Positions 1 through 7,629 of a DNA stretch of 10,829 nt are shown here, one piece after another; position 1 is the first letter of the stretch, and the number at the start of each line of letters is the position of its first letter. This stretch comes from JAKZSU01 sp047517485 (GTDB lineage: Bacteria; Pseudomonadota; Alphaproteobacteria; UBA7887), in NCBI GenBank assembly GCA_047517485.1, contig JAKZSU010000073.1:1-10829 (forward strand). Direction: 5' to 3'. The notes under the pieces are model-generated. The model was not told the DNA's origin and ran no database searches. It saw nothing but the letters and a program-made list of their open reading frames with translations. Both the position numbers and the translations under genes were made by a program.

Positions 1-71
1 GACGAGCCAAGCTCGCCCGCATTTACCACAGGCCCATCAACAGCAACTTTCTTCTCAAAATTATCGGTCAT
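1..71 (-). CDS. N-terminal fragment of an unrecognised protein
   Basis: Only the first 23 codons lie in the window; the gene runs off the left edge on the minus strand. The ATG is at 71-69 and is preceded by GGAGG (84-80) with 8 nt between, a textbook ribosome binding site, which is the main support for the gene. The peptide begins MTDNFEKKVAVDGP and continues VVNAGELGS: polar, with no signal peptide or membrane segment visible. Codons (AAT, TTT, AAA, GTT, GAT) are less GC-biased than in the other genes here, which may only reflect a start region or may hint at a different origin. I do not recognise the family. It is transcribed divergently from the amidase, sharing a spacer of about 180 bp, and its ribosome binding site overlaps an inverted repeat (82-121). 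Confidence 0.6.
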   Translation of the reverse strand, partial: MTDNFEKKVAVDGPVVNAGELGS

Positions 72-81
72 GTTCCGGTCC

Positions 82-121
82 TCCTTGGACACTTCGATTA
101 AGCCAATTCTGTGTCCAAGGA
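82..121 (-). promoter_or_regulatory. 11-bp inverted repeat overlapping the ribosome binding site of the edge gene
   Basis: TCCTTGGACAC (82-92) and GTGTCCAAGGA (111-121) are perfect reverse complements separated by 18 nt. Read on the minus strand, the promoter-distal arm ends in AAGGA and runs straight into GG, so the arm contains most of the AAGGAGG ribosome binding site of the gene starting at 71. In RNA the upstream arm (UCCUUGG) would pair with it and could hide the site. The same dyad could instead be a DNA operator in the divergent spacer. The repeat is seen directly; its role is inferred. Confidence 0.6.
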
Positions 122-249
122 AATCGGGTCCGACTCAAGAATACGCTCTCCGGTCATGACGCCACCATCGAAGCGGCAAGACCCGTTGTCCAGTCCTCTG
201 TGCGTCGATACTGTGGCCAATCGATAAAAAGAGCGGGGCGAGGGTTGGC

Positions 250-1605
250 ATGAACGAAAACTGGCATCTGCAAACCGCGTGCGAACTCGGCGACGGTATT
301 GGGCATGGCGACATCGATCCGCGTGACTTGTGCGAGCACTTCCTCGCCCGCATCGCCGCGCACGACGCGGATCATCTGATCTATCTCAGGACCACCGCCG
401 ACCGGGCACGCGGCGAAGCCGCCGCCGCCGCCGCGCGCGTCACCGATGGCCGTCGCCGATCACGCCTCGATGGCGTGCCGATCTCGTGGAAAGACCTCTA
501 CGACACCGCCGGGGTCGCCACCGAAGGCGGCACGCCGCTGCTCGCCGGCCGGGTGCCCGAGCGCGACGCCCGCGTTCTCCAGCGCGCGACACGCGCGGGA
601 TGCGTGTGTCTCGGCAAGACCAACACCGTGCAGTTCGCGCTCGGCGGCATCGGCAGCAACGCGGCGACCGGCACCCCGCCGAGCGCGGCGATGACCGACG
701 TGCCGCGCGCCCCCGGCGGCTCGTCGAGCGGCGCTGCGACCTCGGTCGCCCATGGCCTGGCACCGATCGGCATCGGCTCGGACACCGGGGGATCGGTGCG
801 TATCCCGGCGGCGTGGAACCGTCTGGTCGGTCTCAAGACGTCACATGGCGTACTTCCCCTGGACGGCGTGCTGCCGCTGTCGCCGAGCCTCGATACCGTC
901 GGTCCGCTGACCAAATCGGTCGCCGACGCGGCGGAGATATTTACCATTATGGCGGCGCGCAAGCCGCTCGACCTCGACCATGCCAGCCTCGACGGCGCGC
1001 GGTTTCTGGTCGCCGAGAGCGTCGTCTGGCGTGATATCGAGCCCGAGGTCGAGACCGCGGTGAAAGACGCCATCGCCCGGCTCGAGGCCGCCGGCGCCAC
1101 CGTCGAGTGGGCGCCGATCGCCGAATTCGACGACATCGACCGAATGCTCGATACCCTCGGCGGCGTGGTTCTCGCCGAAGGCTACGCGACGTGGAAGACC
1201 TTGATCGACGAGCATGGCGACCAAATCGACCCGGTGGTGCTCGCGCGTTTTCATCAAGGACGCGACATGACGGCGAGCGATCTGCTGACCGTCGGCGCCG
1301 CCGCCAAGACACTGAGCCAAGCCCTCGACCGGCGCCTTGCCGGCTACAATGCGATGCTGGCGCCGACCATACCAATCCTGCCGCCGCCGCTATCCGAGGT
1401 GACCACCGACCTCGATGCCTATAGCGCCGCCAACGCCAAAACGTTGCGCAATACGCGGCTCGCCAACGTGCTGCCGATGTGCGCCCTGACCCTGCCGTGC
1501 CCCACGACCGACCTGCCGGTCGGGTTGATGGCGATGGCACCGCTCGGCGACGACGGCCGCTTGCTGCGCCTCGGCGCGGCGATGGAGGCAGGTTTGGCGC
1601 GTTAA
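250..1605 (+). CDS. Amidase-signature family hydrolase
   Basis: A complete 451-residue enzyme of the amidase signature (AS) family, which hydrolyses amide bonds and releases ammonia or an amine; the substrate cannot be read from the sequence. The Ser-cisSer-Lys triad is visible: Lys81 in SWKD, the cis-serine within GGSSSG (156-161), and the nucleophile Ser182 in GSDTGGSVRIPAAW. The usual LKTSHG and LDTVGPLTKSV segments follow, and the C-terminus carries the typical DLPVGLMAMAP stretch. Length is normal for the family. There is no signal peptide, so it is probably cytoplasmic. The ATG at 250 has GAGGG (240-244) 5 nt upstream, supporting this start. It stands alone on its strand, divergent from the edge gene and 276 nt before amtB, so co-transcription with amtB is not evident. 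Names such as GatA or AtzF would be over-specific: no partner subunits are in the window. Confidence 0.9.
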   Translation: MNENWHLQTACELGDGIGHGDIDPRDLCEHFLARIAAHDADHLIYLRTTADRARGEAAAAAARVTDGRRRSRLDGVPISWKDLYDTAGVATEGGTPLLAGRVPERDARVLQRATRAGCVCLGKTNTVQFALGGIGSNAATGTPPSAAMTDVPRAPGGSSSGAATSVAHGLAPIGIGSDTGGSVRIPAAWNRLVGLKTSHGVLPLDGVLPLSPSLDTVGPLTKSVADAAEIFTIMAARKPLDLDHASLDGARFLVAESVVWRDIEPEVETAVKDAIARLEAAGATVEWAPIAEFDDIDRMLDTLGGVVLAEGYATWKTLIDEHGDQIDPVVLARFHQGRDMTASDLLTVGAAAKTLSQALDRRLAGYNAMLAPTIPILPPPLSEVTTDLDAYSAANAKTLRNTRLANVLPMCALTLPCPTTDLPVGLMAMAPLGDDGRLLRLGAAMEAGLAR

Positions 1606-1705
1606 CGTATTTGCCTAATAAGCGGCCAGAAATCTTAAATTGAATAAATTATAAGCAAAAAACAGCTCTGAGCGGCTTTCCGATTCGGATATTAGCTCTT
1701 GATTG

Positions 1706-1735
1706 GCCGAAAAATGTGCATTCTTGTATTTCGGC
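1706..1735. repeat. 7-bp inverted repeat upstream of amtB
   Basis: GCCGAAA (1706-1712) and TTTCGGC (1729-1735) are exact reverse complements with a 16-nt spacer. The right arm overlaps the -24 part of the sigma-54-like promoter candidate (1732-1747), so a protein bound here could affect that promoter. It is short enough to occur by chance, and the role is inferred from position only. Confidence 0.35.
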
Positions 1736-1747
1736 ACGGTTCTTGAG
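1732..1747 (+). promoter_or_regulatory. Candidate sigma-54 (-24/-12) promoter of amtB
   Basis: CGGCACGGTTCTTGAG resembles the sigma-54 consensus TGGCACG-N4-TTGC: GGCACG is exact, the 4-nt spacing is right and TTG is present, but the highly conserved C of the -12 GC is A. Initiation would fall near 1757-1758, giving a leader of about 124 nt. An IHF-like core lies upstream (minus strand, 1704-1692, AATCAA followed by GAGC and TAA, one mismatch), a plausible position for a bending site. No convincing NtrC dyad was found. Nitrogen-controlled sigma-54 promoters are common for amt genes, which raises the prior; the -12 mismatch lowers it. Confidence 0.4.
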
Positions 1748-1822
1748 TCTCTCCCCTCAATCCTCGGTCTCGCGTCGGCGAAAGTCAGCCTTCGGGCGCT
1801 CGGGGTTGGCATTGATCCCTGG

Positions 1823-1857
1823 GGCTTTTTCGGCGCGCGGTGCGGCTCGGAAAAACC
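1823..1857 (+). promoter_or_regulatory. Hairpin in the amtB leader
   Basis: GG-C-TTTTTC (1823-1831) can pair with GAAAAACC (1850-1857), giving eight base pairs with one bulged C around an 18-nt GC-rich interior that contains further short pairing. It ends 11 nt before the GGGAG ribosome binding site (1869-1873). There is no T-run after it, so it is not an intrinsic terminator. It may affect leader stability or translation; that is inference. Confidence 0.3.
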
Positions 1858-1881
1858 GCCAGACTGACGGGAGACAAATGA

Positions 1882-3213
1882 ATGATTAGTACGACCAAAC
1901 GAATGGCGATCGCCGGTGGCGTGACCATGGTTGGCGCCATCGGCTTTGCCGGCATGGCGTGGGCCCAGGACGCCGAGTTCGCCGGCGCCGCCGAGACCGC
2001 GTTCATCTTCAACACCTTCTCGTTCCTGTTCAACGGCGCCCTGGTGATGTGGATGGCCGCCGGCTTCTGCATGCTCGAATCGGGCCTGGTGCGCGCCAAG
2101 AGCGTCGCCACCATCTGTACCAAGAACATCGCCCTCTACTCGATCGCCGGGCTGATGTACTTTCTGGTCGGCTACAACCTGATGTACGACGGCGTCGATG
2201 GCGGTTGGATGGGCAGCTTTACCTGGTTCAATTCGACCAATCCGGGCTACGACGGCACCGCCGGTTACGCCGCGCCGTCCGACTGGTTTTTCCAGATGGT
2301 GTTCGTCGCCACCGCCGCCTCGATCGTCTCCGGTACCTTGGCCGAACGGATCAAGCTGTGGCCGTTCCTGATCTTCGTCGTCGTCCTCACCGGCTTCATC
2401 TATCCGATCCAGGGCGCCTGGCAATGGGGCGGCGGCTGGTTGTCGGAAGCCGGCTTCAACGATTTCGCCGGCTCGACCCTGGTGCACTCGGTCGGCGGGT
2501 GGGCGGCGTTGACCGGCGCGATTATTCTCGGCGCGCGAAAAGGCCGGTTCGGCGCCGACGGCAGCCCGCACGCGCTGCCCGGCTCGTCGTTGCCGCTCGC
2601 CACCCTGGGCACCTTCATCTTGTGGCTCGGCTGGTTCGGCTTCAATGGCGGCTCGCAGCTCGCCCTGGGGACCGGCGCCGACGCGGCGGCGATGGCGCAG
2701 ATTTTCGCCAACACCAATCTCGCCGCCGCGGCCGGGGTGGTGGCGGCGATGATCGCCACCCAGATGCTCTACAAGAAGGTCGACCTGACGATGGCGCTCA
2801 ACGGCGCGCTCGGCGGCTTGGTCAGCATTACCGCCGAGCCGCTGGCCCCGAGCTTCTTGACCGCGGTGATGATCGGCGGTTTCGGCGGGGTGCTGGTGGT
2901 ATTCGCCGTGCCCTTGCTCGACAAGCTCAGGATCGACGACGTGGTCGGCGCGGTGCCGGTGCATCTCTTCTGCGGCATTTGGGGCACTTTCGCGGTCCCC
3001 TTCAGCAACACGGATGCCAATTTCGGATCGCAAATTCTCGGCATCGTCACGATCGGCGCCTTCGTCGCCATCGCCAGCACGATTGTTTGGTTGGCGCTAA
3101 AGATGACCGTCGGTATCCGCCTCGACGAGGAAGCCGAAGTAATGGGCGCCGACCAGTCGGAACTCGGCCTCGAGGCCTATCCCGAGTTCGGTCACGGCTC
3201 CCAGCGCCTGTAA
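1882..3213 (+). CDS. amtB: Ammonium transporter (Amt/MEP/Rh family)
   Basis: A 443-residue inner-membrane ammonium channel of the Amt family. A signal peptide with likely cleavage after Ala28 (AWA|QD) precedes about eleven hydrophobic segments. Residues matching known E. coli AmtB pore positions are present: Asp194 in NDFAGS (Asp160), His202 in TLVHS (His168), Trp251 and Phe254 in WFGFN (Trp212, Phe215), and His361 in PVHLFCGIWG (His318), so the twin-histidine pore is intact. The C-terminal tail GIRLDEEAEVMGAD resembles the cytoplasmic tail that contacts PII proteins. ATG 1882 has GGGAG (1869-1873) at 8 nt. Another ATG at 1878 reaches TAG after three codons and is too close to that site. No glnK/PII gene lies next to it within the window: the 276-nt upstream spacer is too short and dapC follows. 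It ends at a strong terminator, so it is probably monocistronic. Family assignment is firm. Confidence 0.96.
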   Translation: MISTTKRMAIAGGVTMVGAIGFAGMAWAQDAEFAGAAETAFIFNTFSFLFNGALVMWMAAGFCMLESGLVRAKSVATICTKNIALYSIAGLMYFLVGYNLMYDGVDGGWMGSFTWFNSTNPGYDGTAGYAAPSDWFFQMVFVATAASIVSGTLAERIKLWPFLIFVVVLTGFIYPIQGAWQWGGGWLSEAGFNDFAGSTLVHSVGGWAALTGAIILGARKGRFGADGSPHALPGSSLPLATLGTFILWLGWFGFNGGSQLALGTGADAAAMAQIFANTNLAAAAGVVAAMIATQMLYKKVDLTMALNGALGGLVSITAEPLAPSFLTAVMIGGFGGVLVVFAVPLLDKLRIDDVVGAVPVHLFCGIWGTFAVPFSNTDANFGSQILGIVTIGAFVAIASTIVWLALKMTVGIRLDEEAEVMGADQSELGLEAYPEFGHGSQRL

Positions 3214-3231
3214 CCGATCTTCATCGAAACC

Positions 3232-3269
3232 AGGGCCCGGGCGGCGGCGGCTTCCCGGGCCTTTTCTTT
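3232..3269 (+). terminator. Intrinsic terminator after amtB
   Basis: GGCCCGGG (3234-3241) pairs with CCCGGGCC (3254-3261) across a 12-nt loop, extended by a G-T and an A-T pair, and is followed directly by TTTTCTTT (3262-3269). The stem starts about 20 nt after the amtB stop. A strong GC stem plus T-run is the classic Rho-independent form. Confidence 0.9.
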
Positions 3270-3324
3270 GTCCATCCCCGTGCTAAGTTTGCCACCGATT
3301 CGCACTCACCACGGCCCGGTTTCG

Positions 3325-4539
3325 ATGATCAATGACCGCCTCGCGGCGCTGACCGACTATCCTTTCGGGCGCCTCGCCAGTTTGCTCGAAGGGATCGAGC
3401 CGCCGTCCGGGATCGCGCCGCTGATCATGTCGATCGGCGAGCCGCAACACCCCTATCCGGCGCTGGTCGCCGAGACCCTGGCGGCGCACGCGCATCTATG
3501 GGGCAAATACCCGCCAACTCCGGGACCGCCGGACTTTCGTGCCGCCGTCGCCGCCTGGCTGACCCGGCGCTATGCGTTGCCCGATGGCATGATCGATGCC
3601 GACCGCCATGTCCTATCGTGTGCCGGCACCCGCGAGGCACTGTTTACCGTCGCGTTGCTCGCGGTGCCAGAACGCATCGCCGGGCAAAAACCGGCGGTGC
3701 TGATGCCCGATCCGTTCTATCAGGTCTATGCCGGCGCGGCGGTGCTCGCCGGCGCCGAGCCGATCTTCGTCGCCGCCAATCCGGAGACCGGGTTCCTGCC
3801 CGATTTCGCCGCGCTGCCGCGCGCCATCCTCGAACGCACCGCGCTGGCTTATTTGTGCACCCCGGCGAACCCGCAGGGCACGGTCGCCGATCGCGATTAT
3901 CTCCGCGACCTGCTGGCCCTGGCGCGGGCCGAGGATTTCATCCTCGCCATCGATGCCTGTTACGGCGACATCTATACCGGCGCGCCACCGGCGGGCATAT
4001 TCGAGGTGTGCGCCGAGGACGGCGGCGACATGAGCCAGGTGATCGCCTTTCATTCGCTGTCGAAACGATCGAACGTGCCCGGCCTGCGCTCGGGTTTCGT
4101 CGCCGGCGACGCCGACCTGATGACCGACTATGCGCGGCTTAGAAGTTATTCCGGCGGCGCCAGTCCGTTGCCGGTGACCGCGGTGGCGACCGCGCTATGG
4201 AACGAGGAAAGCCACGTCGAGGAAAGCCGCGCGCTCTACCAGCGGAAATTCGCCATCGCCGAGCGCACTTTCGCCGGCAAGTGCGGCTTCTACCGCCCTG
4301 CCGGCGGCTTTTATTTGTGGCTCGACGTTGGTGACGGCGAGGCCGCGACCCGGCGCCTGTGGGCCGAGGCCGGGGTCAAGGTGATGCCCGGCGGCTATCT
4401 CAGTCGGGGCAGTTACGCTGCCGAAAATATCACCTCGGGAGCAGGCCAAGCGCCCGGCGCGCCCTATATTCGTATTGCGTTGGTCCACGATATCGAGGTC
4501 ACGGAGTCCGCGTTGCGGAGGATGGCCGAAGTTCTTTGA
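3325..4539 (+). CDS. dapC: Class I/II aminotransferase, probable succinyldiaminopimelate aminotransferase
   Basis: A 404-residue fold-type I PLP enzyme. The best fit is the proteobacterial DapC type, which transfers an amino group from glutamate to N-succinyl-2-amino-6-ketopimelate in the diaminopimelate/lysine pathway that feeds peptidoglycan. Visible marks are SIGEPQHPYP near residues 35-44, YPPTPGPPDFR (62-72), the TPANPQG asparagine motif (179-185), Asp210 and Tyr213 in AIDACYGD, the PLP lysine Lys247 in HSLSKRSNVPGLRSGF, and a C-terminal IRIAL arginine. The frame is open back to a TTG at 3268, but that codon sits in the T-run of the amtB terminator; ATG 3325, followed by NDRLAALTDYPFGRL, is the natural start. 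It lacks a clear ribosome binding site, so a very short leader is possible. Its stop abuts the ftsK start region. Related aminotransferases could be confused with DapC, so the exact substrate is less certain than the fold. Confidence 0.85.
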   Translation: MINDRLAALTDYPFGRLASLLEGIEPPSGIAPLIMSIGEPQHPYPALVAETLAAHAHLWGKYPPTPGPPDFRAAVAAWLTRRYALPDGMIDADRHVLSCAGTREALFTVALLAVPERIAGQKPAVLMPDPFYQVYAGAAVLAGAEPIFVAANPETGFLPDFAALPRAILERTALAYLCTPANPQGTVADRDYLRDLLALARAEDFILAIDACYGDIYTGAPPAGIFEVCAEDGGDMSQVIAFHSLSKRSNVPGLRSGFVAGDADLMTDYARLRSYSGGASPLPVTAVATALWNEESHVEESRALYQRKFAIAERTFAGKCGFYRPAGGFYLWLDVGDGEAATRRLWAEAGVKVMPGGYLSRGSYAAENITSGAGQAPGAPYIRIALVHDIEVTESALRRMAEVL

Positions 4540-4544
4540 GTGAC

Positions 4545-4549
4545 GGAGG
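4545..4549 (+). promoter_or_regulatory. Ribosome binding site deciding the ftsK start
   Basis: GGAGG lies just after the dapC stop (4537-4539) and 5 nt before GTG 4555. It is downstream of the other possible start, GTG 4540, and cannot serve it. This favours GTG 4555 and suggests translation is re-initiated after dapC. Confidence 0.6.
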
Positions 4550-4554
4550 CCGAG

Positions 4555-6897
4555 GTGGCGAGCCGAACCGGAACCATACGAAAAATTCCCGTCCTCCCCG
4601 CCGGGGTGAGTGATTTTATCCGCCGTCGCGCGATCGAAATGATCGGCGTGGCGCTGGCCGTCGTCGGCCTGTTGGCTCTGGCCGCGCTGGCCAGTCACAC
4701 CGCCGCCGACCCCTCGTGGAACACCGCGAGCGATGGGCCGATCGCCAATTTACTCGGTCGCGCCGGCGCCTGGATCGCTGATTTTCTGTTGCAAATCTTC
4801 GGTGTCGCCGCCTTGGTCCCGGCCGCCGCCTTGTTGGTTTGGGGGTGGCGGCTATGGCAAGACAACCGGCTTGCCGGGCTCTGGGTCCGCCTGACCGGCA
4901 CCGCGGCAACCCTGCTGGTCTTGCCGCCGGCGGCGATGCTGGTGGCGCCCAACGCCGGCTGGCCGGTGCACGGCGGTATCGGCGGTTGGGTCGGTGGATT
5001 TCTCGCCCGCGAGGCGGCGGTCCTGGCCTCGATGATCGGCGCGCCGGCCTGGCTCGTCGCCGCGGTCCTGTCGGTGATCGCCTTTGCCGCCCTGGTGATC
5101 ACGCTCGGCATAACCCGGGCCGAATGGCGCGCCGCCGGCGCCGGCGCCGCGCGGGTCGGCCATGGTCTCGCGTTGCTCTGGACGCACGCACCGCACACGC
5201 TGGGGATTTTGCCGCGCCGTCGCGCCGCGACCAACACGTCACCGAACTCCACCAAAACGGCACGGCGGCGGCGCACCGCATCGACCCCGGCGGGCAAACC
5301 GGCGGCCGAGGTCGTCGAGGCCAAAACCGCGCGCAGCGGGCGCCGCGAGGCCAAGGAGCGCCAAGGCCGGCTCGATCTCGACACCGACGGGTTTCAGCTG
5401 CCGCCGCTCGGCCTGCTCGCCGCGCCCGATGCGAAAGCCGCGGCCGACGCGCCGAACGAGGAGGCGCTCGAGCAGAACGCACGCATGCTGGAAACCGTGC
5501 TGCAGGATTTCGGCGTGCGCGGCGAGATCGTGCGGGTGCGCCAAGGTCCGGTGGTCACCCGTTACGAACTCGAACCGGCGCCGGGCACCCGCGCCGCCCG
5601 GGTGGTCGCTTTAGCCGACGATATCGCGCGTTCGATGAGCGCCATCTCCGCCCGGGTCTCGGTGATTCCCGGGCAAAACGCGATCGGCATCGAGTTGCCC
5701 AACGCGCGCCGCGAAATCGTTTGCCTCCGCGAACTCCTGGGCACCGACGATTACGAACGCAGCAGCGAAGTGCTGCCGATGGCGCTCGGCAAGGACATCA
5801 GCGGCGCCCCGGTGATCGCCGATCTCAGCCGGATGCCGCATCTGCTGGTCGCCGGCACCACCGGTTCGGGCAAATCGGTGGCGGTCAACAGCATGATCCT
5901 GTCGCTGCTCTACCGGCTGTCGCCCGACGAATGCCGGATGATCATGATCGACCCGAAGATGCTCGAACTGTCGGTCTATGACGACATCCCGCACCTGCTT
6001 CACCCGGTGGTCGTCGACCCCCACAAAGCGGTGGTGGCGCTCAAATGGGCGGTCAAGGAGATGAACGCGCGCTATCGCCTGATGTCGACGCTCAACGTGC
6101 GCAATATCGCCGGCTACAACAAACGCCTGGCGGACGCGCGCGCCAAGGGCGAAGTGCTCGAGCGCACCGTGCAGACCGGGTTCGACCCGGAAACCAGCCA
6201 GCCGATCTACGAAAGCCAGCCGTTCGATATGGCGGCGCTGCCGTTTATCGTCGTCGTGGTCGACGAGATGGCGGACCTGATGCTGGTCGCCGGCAAGGAC
6301 ATCGAAATCACCATTCAAAGCCTGGCGCAAAAGGCGCGCGCCGCCGGCATTCATCTGATCATCGCCACCCAGCGCCCGTCGGTCGACGTCATCACCGGCA
6401 CCATCAAGGCCAATCTGCCGACCCGCATCAGTTTCCAGGTCACCTCGAAGATCGACAGCCGTACCATCCTCGGCGAACAGGGCGCGGAACAGCTGCTCGG
6501 CATGGGCGACATGCTGTATATGGCCGGCGGCGGCCAGGCGACCCGGGTTCACGGCCCCTTCGTCAGCGACGAGGAAGTCGAGGAGGTCGCCAACTTCCTG
6601 CGCGCGCAAGGGGTGCCCAATTATCTCGATTCGATCACCGACGACGAAGGCGACGGACCGTCGATGGGCTTTGGCGCCAGCCCGCGCGGCGGCGGCAACG
6701 AGCTGTTCGACCAGGCGGTGGCGTTGGTCGCGCGCGAACGCAAGGCGTCGACCAGCTTTATCCAACGCCATCTGTCGATCGGCTATAACCGTGCCGCCAA
6801 GATCATCGAGCAGATGGAAGCCGAGGGCATGGTCGGCCAGGCCAACCACGTCGGCAAGCGCGAGGTCCTGCTGCCCGATACGGAAGAACAATATTGA
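4555..6897 (+). CDS. ftsK: DNA translocase FtsK
   Basis: A 780-residue FtsK (785 if GTG 4540 is used), the divisome ATPase that pumps chromosome termini through the closing septum and activates XerCD recombination at dif. Counting from GTG 4555: hydrophobic segments near 26-46, 72-100, 109-131 and 158-185 form the membrane anchor; a short Arg/Ala-rich linker spans about 188-280; then come the motor domains with Walker A GTTGSGKS (434-441, Lys440) and Walker B IVVVVDE (Asp570, Glu571). The C-terminal gamma winged helix (about 715-770) includes TSFIQRHLSIGYNRAAKIIEQ and reads the polar KOPS sites. The linker is much shorter than in E. coli, where the protein is about 1,330 residues; the compact form is usual in many other bacteria. 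It follows dapC with almost no gap and precedes lolA by 43 nt, so the three are probably one transcript. ftsK-lolA adjacency is also known in E. coli. Confidence 0.97.
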   Translation: MASRTGTIRKIPVLPAGVSDFIRRRAIEMIGVALAVVGLLALAALASHTAADPSWNTASDGPIANLLGRAGAWIADFLLQIFGVAALVPAAALLVWGWRLWQDNRLAGLWVRLTGTAATLLVLPPAAMLVAPNAGWPVHGGIGGWVGGFLAREAAVLASMIGAPAWLVAAVLSVIAFAALVITLGITRAEWRAAGAGAARVGHGLALLWTHAPHTLGILPRRRAATNTSPNSTKTARRRRTASTPAGKPAAEVVEAKTARSGRREAKERQGRLDLDTDGFQLPPLGLLAAPDAKAAADAPNEEALEQNARMLETVLQDFGVRGEIVRVRQGPVVTRYELEPAPGTRAARVVALADDIARSMSAISARVSVIPGQNAIGIELPNARREIVCLRELLGTDDYERSSEVLPMALGKDISGAPVIADLSRMPHLLVAGTTGSGKSVAVNSMILSLLYRLSPDECRMIMIDPKMLELSVYDDIPHLLHPVVVDPHKAVVALKWAVKEMNARYRLMSTLNVRNIAGYNKRLADARAKGEVLERTVQTGFDPETSQPIYESQPFDMAALPFIVVVVDEMADLMLVAGKDIEITIQSLAQKARAAGIHLIIATQRPSVDVITGTIKANLPTRISFQVTSKIDSRTILGEQGAEQLLGMGDMLYMAGGGQATRVHGPFVSDEEVEEVANFLRAQGVPNYLDSITDDEGDGPSMGFGASPRGGGNELFDQAVALVARERKASTSFIQRHLSIGYNRAAKIIEQMEAEGMVGQANHVGKREVLLPDTEEQY

Positions 6898-6940
6898 TCC
6901 GAGCTTGCAGGCCGCCGGGCGCGTTCTCACATAAGTCGGT

Positions 6941-7585
6941 ATGAAACGAATTTCGCTACTTTTTGGCGCGCTGGTGGCGCTGGTATTACTGGCCGCGCCG
7001 GCGACCGCCGAGGAATCGACGTGGCACACGGCCGATCGCGCGTTGCTCGCTGATATCGAGGGCTATCTCAACCGCATGACCACGGTGCGCGCCCGCTTCA
7101 GCCAAGACAATGCCGACGGCAGCTACGATACCGGCATCATGTGGCTGTGGCGCCCCGGCAGGGCGCGTATCGAATATGCCCCGCCGACCGATATTCTGGT
7201 GATCGCCGACGGCACCTGGCTGATTTATTTCGACGCCGAGTTCGACCAGGTAAGCCACGTGCCGATCAATACCGGCCCGTTCCGCTTCCTGCTCGCCGAG
7301 ACCGTGTCGCTCGAGGACGCGGTGAAAGTTACCGCCCTGGCGCGCGGCGGCGGCTTGATCCGCCTGACCGTGGTCGATGCCGGCGCCCCCGACGACGGCG
7401 CGGTGACCCTAGTGTTCGACGAGACGCCGATGCAGCTGCGCCAATGGGAGGTGCTCGACCCGCAGGGCTTCGTCACCGTGGTGACCCTAGCCGACGAGGT
7501 CGCCGGCGAAAGCTTCGACAGCGACATGTTTTTCTTCCCACCGAGCGCGCGAAAACGCGACTTTCGCGTCGGCGATCACCGCTGA
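6941..7585 (+). CDS. lolA: Outer-membrane lipoprotein carrier LolA
   Basis: A 214-residue periplasmic chaperone that takes lipoproteins from LolCDE at the inner membrane to the outer-membrane receptor. Residues 1-23 are a clear Sec signal peptide (MKR start, hydrophobic core, cleavage after ATA|EE). The mature part shows the LolA pattern: YLNRMTTVRARFSQ (42-55), a GIMWLWRPGRARIEYAPP block (65-82), ILVIADGTWLIYFD (85-98) and FRFLLAE (114-120), forming the open half-barrel that binds acyl chains. Length fits the family. The ribosome binding site before ATG 6941 is weak. It lies 43 nt after ftsK, as expected for an ftsK-lolA operon. No T-rich terminator follows it; only a 5-bp hairpin at 7588-7600 is seen. 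Confidence 0.92.
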   Translation: MKRISLLFGALVALVLLAAPATAEESTWHTADRALLADIEGYLNRMTTVRARFSQDNADGSYDTGIMWLWRPGRARIEYAPPTDILVIADGTWLIYFDAEFDQVSHVPINTGPFRFLLAETVSLEDAVKVTALARGGGLIRLTVVDAGAPDDGAVTLVFDETPMQLRQWEVLDPQGFVTVVTLADEVAGESFDSDMFFFPPSARKRDFRVGDHR

Positions 7586-7629
7586 TTCCGGCCTTGCCGG
7601 GCCGTACTTCGCCGTGTTAGCGACTCTCT

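Noticed and set aside
186..212. TTGTCC / GATACT as a sigma-70 promoter for the amidase
   Set aside because: The spacer is 15 nt rather than about 17 and both boxes are imperfect; not distinguishable from background.
1606..1731. NtrC-type dyads upstream of the sigma-54-like site
   Set aside because: No GCAC-N-GTGC style dyad could be found by eye; only the IHF-like core and a 7-bp repeat were seen.
1878..1889. Three-codon reading frame (ATG AAT GAT TAG) overlapping the amtB start
   Set aside because: Its ATG is only 4 nt from the ribosome binding site, while the amtB ATG is at the usual 8 nt; probably chance, though it could compete slightly for initiation.
1615..3033. Long minus-strand open frame opposite amtB
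   Set aside because: It mirrors the Amt coding sequence and has the charged, repetitive composition of a shadow frame; no domain or ribosome binding site supports it.
3268..3324. 19-residue N-terminal extension of dapC from a TTG
   Set aside because: The TTG lies within the T-run of the amtB terminator, and the family-like sequence begins at the ATG at 3325.
5611..7029. Long minus-strand open frame opposite ftsK and lolA
   Set aside because: The plus strand there is clearly FtsK and LolA with catalytic and signal motifs. The antisense product is His/Asp/Arg-rich low-complexity sequence with no recognisable domain, as expected for a mirror frame in GC-rich DNA.
7588..7600. CCGGC-CTT-GCCGG hairpin after lolA as a terminator
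   Set aside because: The stem is only 5 bp and no T-run follows; too weak to call.
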